This document shows, piece after piece, positions 47,793 to 58,176 of a stretch of DNA of 64,000 nucleotides. The DNA comes from Betaproteobacteria bacterium Ga0077532. GTDB taxonomy: Bacteria > Pseudomonadota > Gammaproteobacteria > Burkholderiales > Ga0077523. The notes beneath the pieces were generated by a model, which worked only from the letters and a program-made list of their open reading frames with translations, was not told the DNA's origin and made no database searches. Every line of letters starts with the position of its first letter. Position 1 is the first letter of the stretch. The DNA is taken from contig LNEE01000016.1 of assembly GCA_001464895.1 (NCBI GenBank), positions 1 to 64,000 of the forward strand, in the 5' to 3' direction. A program made the position numbers and the translations under genes.

Positions 47793-47821
47793 CGCTTTCG
47801 CGGCCATGGGCCGCTCCTACA
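47793..47821 (-). repeat. REP arm, inverted (R5)
   Basis: CGCTTTCGCGGCCATGGGCC followed by GCTCCTACA is the reverse complement form of the TGTAGGAGCGG repeat. It lies in the 260-base gap between the convergent AraC and argC genes, 43 bases from a second arm of opposite orientation. Confidence 0.8.
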
Positions 47822-47863
47822 ACAGCACGGCCATTCCCGAAGCAGGTGGCGCCTCGCCCCCCC

Positions 47864-47891
47864 TGTAGGAGGGGCCCATGGCCCCGAAAGC
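47864..47891 (+). repeat. REP arm, forward (R6)
   Basis: TGTAGGAGGGGCCCATGGCC followed by CCGAAAGC. Together with R5 it forms a pair with the arms in the reverse order to those at 12.7-13.4 kb: tails outward and TGTAGGA ends facing each other. The rest of the gap (47892-47995) shows nothing further. Confidence 0.8.
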
Positions 47892-47995
47892 AGCGGGTGC
47901 AAGGAAACGCCTCAAACGAAACGAGCAGTCATGCGGGCACCCAGCCGCGGGCCGCCAGGGCCGAGAGGCAGGGCCCATGCGGCCCCTTCCTGTCA

Positions 47996-48937
47996 TCACA
48001 CCAGACCGAGCGTCTCCTCGACGCCGAGGTGCACGTTCATCGACTGGACCGCCGCCCCCGACGCTCCCTTGCCGAGATTGTCGAGACGCGCGATGACGAT
48101 CACCTGCTCGTCGTTTCCGAACACGAAGAGGTCCACACGATTGGTGTCGTTGGAACCCTCCACGTCGAAGAAGCCGTTCACGCAGTTCGCGTCGTTGTCG
48201 AAGTCGGCGACCCGGATGAAGGGCTCGCCGGCGTAGTACCCGGCGAGGGCATCGCGAAGCGCCGCCGGGCCCATCGGTTTCGCGAGCCGCTTCGGGTCGA
48301 GAAACACCGTGACCGCAAGGCCCTTGTAGAACGGCCCGACGATCGGGGTGAAGATCGGCGCGTTCGCCAGCCCGCAGTGGACGCGCATCTCGGGGAGATG
48401 CTTGTGCGCAAGCTTCAGCGCGTAGGGCCGGGGCGCGTTCAGGGCGCCGGCTGCGGTGCCGTACTGCTCGATCATCTTCTTGCCCCCGCCGGAGTAACCG
48501 GTGATGGAATGGGCGGCAAGCGGATGATCGGGCGCGAGGATGCCCAGCGCCACGAGCGGCTTCACCGCGACGATGAACGCGGACGCGTGGCAGCCGGGAT
48601 TGGCGATCCGCTTCGTGGCGCGCAGGCGGGCCCGCTGATCGGGGGCGAGTTCCGGCAGGCCGAACTCCCAACCGGGCGCGATGCGGTGCGCCGTGGACGC
48701 ATCGATGATGCAGGTGCGCGGATTGTCGACGAGCGCGACGGACTCCACGGCCGCCGGATCTGGCAGGCAGAGGAAGGTCACGTCCGAGGCATTGATCAAC
48801 TCGCGTCGCGCGACGACGTCCTTGCGCCGCGCGGGATCGATCTTGATCAGCGCGACGTCGCTGCGCCGCGTGAGGTACTCGTGGATGCGCAGACCGGTCG
48901 TGCCTTCCTGACCGTCAACGAAGACCTGGAACGTCAT
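47996..48937 (-). CDS. argC: N-acetyl-gamma-glutamyl-phosphate reductase, type 2
   Basis: A 313-residue NADPH-dependent enzyme of arginine synthesis. The start [18 protein letters not shown] and the catalytic Cys116 in [10 protein letters not shown] are those of the short type 2 form, and [10 protein letters not shown] and [13 protein letters not shown] follow. It stands apart from other arg genes; argA is 15 kb away. The start at 48937 is fixed by the conserved N-terminus. Confidence 0.95.
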   Translation of the reverse strand: MTFQVFVDGQEGTTGLRIHEYLTRRSDVALIKIDPARRKDVVARRELINASDVTFLCLPDPAAVESVALVDNPRTCIIDASTAHRIAPGWEFGLPELAPDQRARLRATKRIANPGCHASAFIVAVKPLVALGILAPDHPLAAHSITGYSGGGKKMIEQYGTAAGALNAPRPYALKLAHKHLPEMRVHCGLANAPIFTPIVGPFYKGLAVTVFLDPKRLAKPMGPAALRDALAGYYAGEPFIRVADFDNDANCVNGFFDVEGSNDTNRVDLFVFGNDEQVIVIARLDNLGKGASGAAVQSMNVHLGVEETLGLV

Positions 48938-49015
48938 GGTGATCTCGTCCGGAAAAGTGGGAATCGGGGCGGGGAAGTGTGGTGCAACCCGCGCCACCGG
49001 TAAACCGCGCTGCCG

Positions 49016-50167
49016 CTAGCGGGCGCCGTGCCGCTGCACGAAATCGACGAGCAGACGGCTCACCGCCTCGGGTTGTTCCTGCTGTACCCAGTGGCCCGCG
49101 CCGGGTAGCAGCTGGCAGTCGACCATCTGCGTGCACACCTGACCCTGCATGCGCTCGAAGTCACCGGGCTTCTGGTAGACGCCCCAGTCGCTGGCGCCTG
49201 CGATGAAGGCCGACGGCACGTCGATCGTGCGGCCCGCGAATAGCTGGAGTTCGGCCCCCTGGCGGGCGCTGGTCCCGCATCGATACCACTGCAGACCGCC
49301 CTGGAAACCGACCCGGCCGTACTCCTCGCTGTAGACGCGCAATTCATCATCGGGCAACCACGCACATGCAGCGATCTGCGCGGCGGTCGGCATGTGCGGC
49401 GCAACGGTCGCAGCCATGTCCTGATCGAGATCCATCACGTAGTAGGTGGGCAGCTTCGCGAGTTCCGAGGCCATCCAGCCGCCGAGTCGGTACGGCTGGT
49501 TCTCTGGCCAGTCCGCACTCTTCATGTGGTAATAGGCGCGAAGGAAGGCATGCAACCCCTGCGGGCACTGACGCATGTCGGCGTCGGCCCGGCGCTCGGA
49601 GTAGTACCACTGGTAGTGCTTGCGCGGCCGGTCGAGCGCGGCGAGCGCGGCGTGCACGTCGGGGACGGTGGCTGGACTCCCCTGCCGATCGGTGTCGAAG
49701 GGCAGCGACGGCGGACCACCGAACGGTGCGCTCATGAGCACCACGGAACGGAAGATGTCGGGCCGCACGAGCGCCGACCACGCCGCCACGGGGGAGCCGA
49801 AATCGTGACCGATCACAGCGGCGACGTGGCGATAGCCAAGGGCCGAGATCAGCGCCATCGCATCGCGCACCATCTGCAGGATGCGGAAGGAATCGACGTC
49901 CCCGTCGTACTCGGCGCTCCACCCGGTCGTGCGTCCGTAACCGCGCTGGTCGGGCGCGACCACGTGGTAGCCCGCGTCCGCGAGGGGACGCATGACCTTG
50001 CGCCAGCTGTACGCGAGCTCCGGAAATCCGTGCAGCAACAGCACGCAGGGTCGCCCGGGCGTCTCGTGTCCCGCTTCGAGCATGTGGACATCGAGGCCGT
50101 TCACGCCGCGCACGAAGCGCGACCGCACACCGGCCGGCAGGATCGTCGAAGGAAAGGGCTGGTTCAT
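49016..50167 (-). CDS. Alpha/beta hydrolase, epoxide hydrolase-like
   Basis: A 383-residue hydrolase. HGFPE (46-50) forms the oxyanion region, the nucleophile is Asp122 in GHDFGSP, and the C-terminal GAGHWVQQEQP carries the catalytic His. An Asp nucleophile with HGxP points to epoxide hydrolases or haloalkane dehalogenases; two cap-domain Tyr (HYQWYYSE) favour the former. It lies 78 bases upstream of argC on the same strand, with the fusA terminator behind it. Confidence 0.88.
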   Translation of the reverse strand: MNQPFPSTILPAGVRSRFVRGVNGLDVHMLEAGHETPGRPCVLLLHGFPELAYSWRKVMRPLADAGYHVVAPDQRGYGRTTGWSAEYDGDVDSFRILQMVRDAMALISALGYRHVAAVIGHDFGSPVAAWSALVRPDIFRSVVLMSAPFGGPPSLPFDTDRQGSPATVPDVHAALAALDRPRKHYQWYYSERRADADMRQCPQGLHAFLRAYYHMKSADWPENQPYRLGGWMASELAKLPTYYVMDLDQDMAATVAPHMPTAAQIAACAWLPDDELRVYSEEYGRVGFQGGLQWYRCGTSARQGAELQLFAGRTIDVPSAFIAGASDWGVYQKPGDFERMQGQVCTQMVDCQLLPGAGHWVQQEQPEAVSRLLVDFVQRHGAR

Positions 50168-50193
50168 GCGAGCCTCCGCAGGACGTCGGTACA

Positions 50194-50223
50194 AATGAAA
50201 ACGGGCGCGTGGAACGCGCCCGT
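50194..50223 (-). terminator. Rho-independent terminator of fusA
   Basis: On the minus-strand transcript a ten-base stem (ACGGGCGCGT with ACGCGCCCGT, three-base loop) is followed by TTTTCATTT-type sequence. It lies 61 bases past the fusA stop and just before the epoxide-hydrolase-like gene. Confidence 0.75.
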
Positions 50224-50229
50224 CGGCAG

Positions 50230-50264
50230 GGCGCTGCGTCGGGCAGATTGCCCGACGCAGCGCC
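50230..50264 (-). other. Perfect 16-base hairpin in the fusA 3' region
   Basis: GGCGCTGCGTCGGGCA pairs perfectly with TGCCCGACGCAGCGCC around a three-base loop. It stands between the fusA stop and the terminator hairpin. The stem is unusually long and has no U tract, so it may act as a 3' stability element or a small-RNA-like 3' end. Confidence 0.6.
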
Positions 50265-50283
50265 GTCACACGCAGGAAACCGG

Positions 50284-52413
<2,130 letters not shown>

Positions 52414-52582
52414 GATGTCGCCTCTTGAGGGAATAGATTCGCCATGATGGCGAAAAACCCGGGATTCTAGCCGGAGTTCGTTGCAGGTTTCCAGCGATCT
52501 TTGGATTCGATGACCCCGGCACCCCCGACGGCAGCTTTCCGGCACCCTGCCTGGGGCCCGGGAAACGCCGGTTGGCGAGCCC

Positions 52583-55500
52583 TCAGAGGTCGGCGTTGCC
52601 CGCGGCGTCGGTGATGGCGCGGCGGAGTGCCCGCGTGGCAGGCGAGAGGCCCCGGTCCAGCTCGGCCAACAGGAGGCGCTCGACGCGCGCACAGGTTTCC
52701 AGAGCCTCCCCGTGCCGCCCCTGGGCGGCGAGAGAGCGCATCAGGGCGCGATGGATGGGTTCGGCGAGCGGGTCGATGTCGAGGATGCGATGGCAGAGCG
52801 CGTCGCCCCGCCCTGCATCGGATCGCGCGACTGCGATGTCCGCCACCACTTCCGACACGCGCCGGAAACGCCCGTGGAGGCGCTCCCGGCGAGCGAGCAC
52901 GCCGGGCCCGCCCTCGTTGGCGGGGAGGAAGTGGCCTCGGTACCGGCTGATGACCGGCTCGAAGGACTTCACGATCACCTCGGGAGATGCCCCTGCCGCG
53001 ACCAGCGATTCGCATTCGGAGGCCGCCCGCTCGAACGCCCAGGTGTCGACCCAGACCAGCCGGGGATCGAGCGTGAGACGACCATCGACGAGCGTGATGC
53101 AGGCGTCCTCCCCGAGCAACTTCCTGAGCCGGTGCAACGTGGTCCCGAGCGCATTGGCCGCGGAATCACCGTCGCTCTGCGGCCAGAGAGCGCTGGCGAC
53201 CCGGGCGGCGCCCACATCCCGGCCACCGAGGGCAAGGAGGGTCTCCAGCAACTCCATGGGCTTGCGCTGGGAACGCCCGGAGAAGCGCACCTCCACATCC
53301 CGGCAGAGGACGGTGAACCGGCCGAGTGCATGGATCCGGATGGGCCAGGGCCAGGCTTCGGACAGCGGACCGTCGGGCAGGAGCGCGCGCGTCCGGATGA
53401 TGTCTCGCACCCAGGCGGGCTCGATGCCCGATGCGAGCGCCGCGCCGGCGAGCCGCGCTGTGACGGCGGGCGTCAGAAGCAGACCCCAGTTCGGGCAACC
53501 GTGCGCCCGCGCGCGCTGGATGCCGCTGCGCAGCGCGCCATCGGCCGTGGCGACATCCCCTGCGAGCAGGGCGACGAACGCCCGGACGAAGGCCCCGGTC
53601 TGCGTCAGCGCGCCGAGGCCAAGGGTGGCGGCGATCCCGTCGGCCTCCGCGAGGCAGGCCGCAGCCGCGTCGTGCGTTGCGCACTTGGCGAAAGTGATGG
53701 CGGCGAGCTGCAGGAAGGTGACCCGGGACGCCGTGGCATGCCCGCGGTCGAGGACATCGATCTCGGTCTCGACGCGGTTTCGTGCCGCCTCGGCATCGCC
53801 CCGGAGGAGCGCCGCGACCACACGGACACTGGCTTCCCGGTGACGGTGCGAGGCATCGGCACCGCAGCGACTCTCTGCCATCGACGCGACCGCGCGTTCC
53901 GCGAGGAGCGCATCGCCGGCGCCGGCCGCCAGACACGCAGTACACCAGCCCAGATCGGCCACCCAGGGTCCCGGGCCAGCCTCCGCCACCATGGACCGGA
54001 GCCGCTCGACCGCGAGCCTCGCGCCAGCGAAGTCAACGACGGCGCATAGGTGAAGCACCTCCAGCGCGACCCACACCACCCGAAGGCGTGGCGGGACCCC
54101 AGGCGCGGAAGCCAGCCCCTCGGAGAGGAGACGCACCCGGGCCTGTGCACGCACGTCCCCCTGCACCATGCACCGACGCCAGACGAAGCAACCCGCAGCG
54201 AGCCGCGCCAGCACGGGCCCCGGCGCGTCGAGCAACCGCCACGCGCGCTCGGCCAGAGGCGGCAGATGCGCGTGGTCCGGGCGGTACGTGGACAGGACGG
54301 TCAGAGCGCCGTGCAGGAGAAGCTCGATCGCGGGTGGAAGCGCCGTCGTCGTGACCATCGAGAGGTGGCACGCCAGCCGGTCGAGCCAGACATCGAGAGC
54401 GTCGAACCCCGCGTGACGGGTATCGAGTGCGTCGAGGACCCCGCAGCAGGCGAAGAGTGCGCCGTCGGAAACGCCGGCGCGATCGAAGCCTTGCCACGCC
54501 CGCTCGAACGCCATCGACGCCTCGCGAGGATCAACCTCCCGGACGCAGAGACCCAGCCGGAACGTGAGCCACGGATCCTCCTCCACGCGGGCCGGTGGCA
54601 GTGCGCGCAGCCACCCGGCGAGCACCTCGCCCCTGCCGTCGGCGAGGAGTCCGTCCGCATGCCGATGCACCAGTTCGATCAGGCCATCCCAGTGCGCCGT
54701 TGCGATGAGCAGCGCAGCGGCGACATCGACCTGGCCGGAATCGGCCAGCAGGCGCGCGGCGGAGGCGTGCCCGGCATGGACCGCGGTGGAAGACCCGACG
54801 CCTTGCGCCGATTCCGCCACCAGCGCGGCTCGGACGAGAGGGTGCACCTCGTAGGCCCCGGGCCGCGCCCCTGACGCATAGACGAAGCCACTGTCACGCG
54901 AAAGCGCTTGGAGCCGCCGCGCAGCACCGGGGTCCCCGGTCAACGCCACCGCAGCGGAGTCCGTGACGATCGGCAGCAGTGCCGTGCGCGCAAGGAGCGA
55001 TCGACACTCGGGCGGAAGCTTGTCGAGCACCTCGGTGGTCACATAGTCGATTGCAAGCTCGGGCACCATCTCGCCCGGCCGCGAGGCCCGCGCGAGTAGG
55101 AGCAGGCCGGCAGCCCAGCCGTCCGCGAGGCCCAAAATGCGGGACACCTCGTCGGACGACCGCACCCCCTCGCGATCCAGCAATGCCTGCGCATCCGTGA
55201 CGTCCAGACGCAGCGCCGCATCGTCGATGACGATCAGCCGGTCACCCACGCGGAGCCGCGAGAACCCGGGCGGCGGCGGCCGGCGACTGCCCACGATGAC
55301 GGTGACCCCGGCCGGCGCCGCATCGATGGCCTCCTGGATCACCGTCACGGCAAAGGCATCGGGAGGGAATTCGTGAATGTCGTCGAAGAACAGGATCGAG
55401 GGCGCGGGGAGGCGCGCCAGGAACGCTCCGAGCTGCCGACGCACGTCGAGCGGGTGTCCAGATGGAACGGTGATCGCGCCTTCGGGATTGGCCCCGGAAC

Positions 55501-55852
55501 AAGCCCGCGCAAATGCGCCCAGGACGCTGTCGGGATCGGCACCCGGCAGCCCCGGTTCACAGGGAACGAGCCGCACACCCCGGGCGATCGCATAGGCATG
55601 GACCAGTGCCGTCTTGCCCGCTCCGGCGCGGGCCGCGATCCAGATGGCGGTGCCTGCGGCGCGGTGGATGTCGATCTGCGCGAAGAGCCCGGGGCGGGAC
55701 ATAAAGCTCCGTCCCGGGTACAAGCAGCCCCGACCCGGGTAAAGGCAGCCCCGTCCCGGGTCCGGGCGATCCGGGAGGCCCGAGGCCGCACGCGGCACCG
55801 GCGCCATGGACATGGCCCTGAATTCGTCCGCCGCGGCCCTGAACTCGTCCAT
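52583..55852 (-). CDS. Large MalT-like ATPase regulator with C-terminal BTAD domain
   Basis: A protein of about 1089 residues. Near the N-terminus is a STAND-type NTPase with Walker A ARAGAGKTAL and Walker B ILFFDDIHEF. A long helical repeat region (roughly 340-820) follows. The C-terminal 260 residues hold a winged-helix unit (IHALGRFTVLCRDVEVRFSG) and a bacterial transcriptional activator domain (VDTWAFERAA onward). It is likely a signal-dependent activator. The start is unsure: ATG at 55852, 55813 and 55702 are in frame, and the last has GGAG just upstream. The intervening 50 codons are built from 21-base repeats. Targets are unknown. Confidence 0.82.
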   Translation of the reverse strand: MDEFRAAADEFRAMSMAPVPRAASGLPDRPDPGRGCLYPGRGCLYPGRSFMSRPGLFAQIDIHRAAGTAIWIAARAGAGKTALVHAYAIARGVRLVPCEPGLPGADPDSVLGAFARACSGANPEGAITVPSGHPLDVRRQLGAFLARLPAPSILFFDDIHEFPPDAFAVTVIQEAIDAAPAGVTVIVGSRRPPPPGFSRLRVGDRLIVIDDAALRLDVTDAQALLDREGVRSSDEVSRILGLADGWAAGLLLLARASRPGEMVPELAIDYVTTEVLDKLPPECRSLLARTALLPIVTDSAAVALTGDPGAARRLQALSRDSGFVYASGARPGAYEVHPLVRAALVAESAQGVGSSTAVHAGHASAARLLADSGQVDVAAALLIATAHWDGLIELVHRHADGLLADGRGEVLAGWLRALPPARVEEDPWLTFRLGLCVREVDPREASMAFERAWQGFDRAGVSDGALFACCGVLDALDTRHAGFDALDVWLDRLACHLSMVTTTALPPAIELLLHGALTVLSTYRPDHAHLPPLAERAWRLLDAPGPVLARLAAGCFVWRRCMVQGDVRAQARVRLLSEGLASAPGVPPRLRVVWVALEVLHLCAVVDFAGARLAVERLRSMVAEAGPGPWVADLGWCTACLAAGAGDALLAERAVASMAESRCGADASHRHREASVRVVAALLRGDAEAARNRVETEIDVLDRGHATASRVTFLQLAAITFAKCATHDAAAACLAEADGIAATLGLGALTQTGAFVRAFVALLAGDVATADGALRSGIQRARAHGCPNWGLLLTPAVTARLAGAALASGIEPAWVRDIIRTRALLPDGPLSEAWPWPIRIHALGRFTVLCRDVEVRFSGRSQRKPMELLETLLALGGRDVGAARVASALWPQSDGDSAANALGTTLHRLRKLLGEDACITLVDGRLTLDPRLVWVDTWAFERAASECESLVAAGASPEVIVKSFEPVISRYRGHFLPANEGGPGVLARRERLHGRFRRVSEVVADIAVARSDAGRGDALCHRILDIDPLAEPIHRALMRSLAAQGRHGEALETCARVERLLLAELDRGLSPATRALRRAITDAAGNADL
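55711..55766. repeat. 21-base tandem repeat at the 5' end of the BTAD regulator gene
   Basis: Two full units and a partial third with period 21: units begin GTCCCGGGTACAAG, GACCCGGGTAAAGG and GTCCCGGGTCC. In frame they encode a seven-residue repeat (GRGCLYP). A second pair, GGCCCTGAATTCGTCC and GGCCCTGAACTCGTCC, lies 21 bases apart at 55814-55850. The repeats end close to the candidate start at 55702. Confidence 0.75.
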
Positions 55853-56021
55853 GGACACGCCACAGCCCCCGTTCGACGGGAGCCTCCGAGGTCAACCGAT
55901 GACGTCGGATTCTAGGGGTGGGAATAGGCTTTGGCGAGAAAGTCCTTTTCCACAACGATGCAGCCTTGCAAGGGTGCCGCGACGATCCAGTGCACGAGCC
56001 GTCGCGTCACCCGGCCAGGCG

Positions 56022-56783
56022 TCAGACCGGAGGCTCGGAGGGCTTGCGCAGCTTCACCGCCGCGGCGTTCCTGGCACGCATGCGGAGGTTCAGCACTTCG
56101 ACCCCCATCGAAAAAGCCATCGCGAAATAGATGTAGCCCTTGGGAATGTGGAACCCGAGGCCGTCCGCCACGAGGGCGACACCGACGACGATCAGGAAGG
56201 CGAGTGCCAGGATCTTGATGGTCGGATGGCCGTCCACGAACTCGCCGATCGGGCGTGCGGCGAACAGCATGACGCCGACGGTGATAACGATCGCCGCGAC
56301 CATCACCGCGATGTCGTCGACCATGCCCACCGCGGTGATGACCGAATCGAGCGAGAAGATGATGTCGATGACGGCAATCTGCGCGAGCACGCCGACGAAC
56401 GAGGCGCCTGCAGCGGCCACGGTCGCGGTCTCCTGCTCGGTGCCTTCGAGGGAATTGTGGATCTCGTGGACGCTCTTCCAGAGCAGGAACAGTCCGCCCG
56501 CGAGCAGGATCATGTCGCGTCCCGAAATGCCTCGGTCGGCCACGGTCACGAGCGGGTCGGTCAGCTTCATGATCCACGCGAGCGAGAAGAGCAGACCCAG
56601 CCGCGTGACCATCGCCGCCATCAGGCCGAGGGTGCGTGCGAGGTTGCGCCGTTCCTCGGGAAGGCGCGCCACGAGGATCGAGATGAAGATGATGTTGTCG
56701 ATCCCGAGAATGATCTCGATGCCCGCCAGCGTGGCGAGGGCCACCCACGCCTGTGGCTCTGCCAACCACCCGAACCAATCCAT
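56022..56783 (-). CDS. TerC family integral membrane protein
   Basis: A 253-residue protein with about seven spans. The two acidic membrane motifs are EIILGIDNIIFI and DIIFSLDSVITAVG, typical of TerC/Alx proteins. Members are linked to tellurite resistance and, more recently, to manganese export and metal loading of secreted proteins. The start at 56783 gives the conserved N-terminus MDWFGWL. It is divergent from the TetR gene; no other ter genes are near. Confidence 0.93.
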   Translation of the reverse strand: MDWFGWLAEPQAWVALATLAGIEIILGIDNIIFISILVARLPEERRNLARTLGLMAAMVTRLGLLFSLAWIMKLTDPLVTVADRGISGRDMILLAGGLFLLWKSVHEIHNSLEGTEQETATVAAAGASFVGVLAQIAVIDIIFSLDSVITAVGMVDDIAVMVAAIVITVGVMLFAARPIGEFVDGHPTIKILALAFLIVVGVALVADGLGFHIPKGYIYFAMAFSMGVEVLNLRMRARNAAAVKLRKPSEPPV

Positions 56784-56892
56784 GTGTCTGCCATCTCCTG
56801 AGTGCTGATCGCTGATTGCGTGGCGCCGCGGCCGCGCTGGAAACACCGGGACCGCGATCGTGACGCGATTATGCGGGCAAGACTCCCGCCGC

Positions 56893-56922
56893 TTGAACAA
56901 TCGACCGGCGGTCGATTAATAT
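56893..56922 (+). promoter_or_regulatory. Promoter of the TetR regulator gene
   Basis: TTGAAC at 56893-56898 and TAATAT at 56917-56922 are 18 bases apart. The expected start near 56929 gives a leader of about 30 bases to the ATG at 56958. The spacer is occupied by a perfect palindrome. Confidence 0.65.
56899..56917. promoter_or_regulatory. Candidate TetR-type operator
   Basis: AATCGACCG-G-CGGTCGATT is a perfect inverted repeat of nine bases around one central base. It fills the spacer between the -35 and -10 boxes of the TetR gene promoter, so bound repressor would block RNA polymerase. Size, symmetry and place all fit autoregulation by the adjacent TetR protein. Confidence 0.7.
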
Positions 56923-56957
56923 CCGACCCTTGGTTTGTTATCCAGAGGAGCCCCTGC

Positions 56958-57668
56958 ATGCCCGCCCGCCCGCACCGCACCCGCGAGACGCCGCTCGCGA
57001 CCGTCGCCGGTCAGCGCGCGCGCAGCGCCTCGGACAAGGGGACACGCCGACGCCATCTGCTGGACGCCGCCGAAGCCATGCTTGCGGAGCGACCCTACGA
57101 AAGCCTGACCACCGCCGAGGTCGCCGAGGCCGCCGGCCTGTCGAAGGCCTCGGCCTACACCTACTTCCCCTCCAAGGAGTCGCTGTTCCTCGCGCTCCTC
57201 GAACGCAGCCTCGAACGCTGGCTGACGTCGCTCGAGGCCGATCTCGGGCGGCGCGCCAGGACGCCCCGCGCGTTCGCACGGCGTCTGGGTGCATCCCTCG
57301 CGCCGGAGACCGGGCTGCGCGCACTCCTGGGACGCCTGCATTCCACCCTCGAATCGAATGTGCCCGACGAAGGAATCCTCGCGTTCAAACGCTTCCTCGC
57401 GACCATCGTCGACCGCGGCGGCGCACTCGTCGAGGCGGCCCTCCCGGCACTGCCTCGCGGCGCCGGACCGCGGGTCGTGCTCACCCTCCACGCCCTCGTG
57501 ATCGGCGTGGGCAGCCTCTCGAGCCGCACCCCGAACGTCGATCGGGCGCTTGCTGCCGATCCGGCACTGGCACAGCGGTTCGAAGTGGATTTCGCGACCG
57601 AACTGACCGCCCTACTCGAAGTGATCCTCACCGGCTGGTGCACACGGCCGGTGACCGTCGAATCCTGA
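56958..57668 (+). CDS. TetR/AcrR family transcriptional regulator
   Basis: A 236-residue repressor. The N-terminal helix-turn-helix reads RRHLLDAAEAMLAERPYESL then TTAEVAEAAGLSKASAYTYF, the usual TetR pattern. The C-terminal part is the ligand-binding and dimer domain, unlike any I can name. GAGGAG lies eight bases before the ATG. It stands 36 bases upstream of the two oxidoreductase genes and probably represses them together with itself. Confidence 0.93.
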   Translation: MPARPHRTRETPLATVAGQRARSASDKGTRRRHLLDAAEAMLAERPYESLTTAEVAEAAGLSKASAYTYFPSKESLFLALLERSLERWLTSLEADLGRRARTPRAFARRLGASLAPETGLRALLGRLHSTLESNVPDEGILAFKRFLATIVDRGGALVEAALPALPRGAGPRVVLTLHALVIGVGSLSSRTPNVDRALAADPALAQRFEVDFATELTALLEVILTGWCTRPVTVES

Positions 57669-57704
57669 CCGGCTGCACCACGGGCCGCCCCCCCTGGAGA
57701 CTCC

Positions 57705-58166
57705 ATGAAAACTCTCACCGTGAACGGTACGCCCCGCGAGGTGGACGCCGACGACGACACGCCGCTCCTCTGGGTGCTGCGCGACCAGCTCGGCCTCACC
57801 GGCTCGAAATTCGGATGCGGCGTCGGGCTGTGTGGCGCCTGCGTGGTCCACGTGGACGGGGCGCCGGTCCGCGCCTGTGTGCTGCCCCTGGAGGCCTGTG
57901 CCGGCCGCGCCGTCACGACCATAGAAGGCCTCGCCACCGACGGGCGACCGCACCCCCTGCAGACGGCCTGGATCGCGCACCAGGTGCCGCAGTGCGGCTA
58001 CTGCCAGTCGGGAATGATCATGGCCGCCGCCGCCCTCCTCGCGGAGAAGCCGGTGCCTTCGGATGAAGACATCGAGGTCGCGATCACGAACCTCTGCCGC
58101 TGTGGCACCTACCCGCGCGTGCGTCGCGCGATCCGCGCGGTGGCCGACGGACACACGAACTCCTGA
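57705..58166 (+). CDS. (2Fe-2S) subunit of a molybdenum hydroxylase (IorA-like)
   Basis: A 153-residue iron-sulfur protein. The plant-type cluster is held by Cys38, Cys43, Cys46 and Cys58 (CGVGLCGAC then C), and the second cluster by Cys97, Cys100, Cys131 and Cys133 (CGYC, CRC). It passes electrons from the molybdopterin subunit. It follows the TetR gene by 36 bases and precedes the large subunit by ten bases. The closest named relative is isoquinoline 1-oxidoreductase alpha subunit. Confidence 0.94.
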   Translation: MKTLTVNGTPREVDADDDTPLLWVLRDQLGLTGSKFGCGVGLCGACVVHVDGAPVRACVLPLEACAGRAVTTIEGLATDGRPHPLQTAWIAHQVPQCGYCQSGMIMAAAALLAEKPVPSDEDIEVAITNLCRCGTYPRVRRAIRAVADGHTNS

Positions 58167-58176
58167 GACGACCAAC

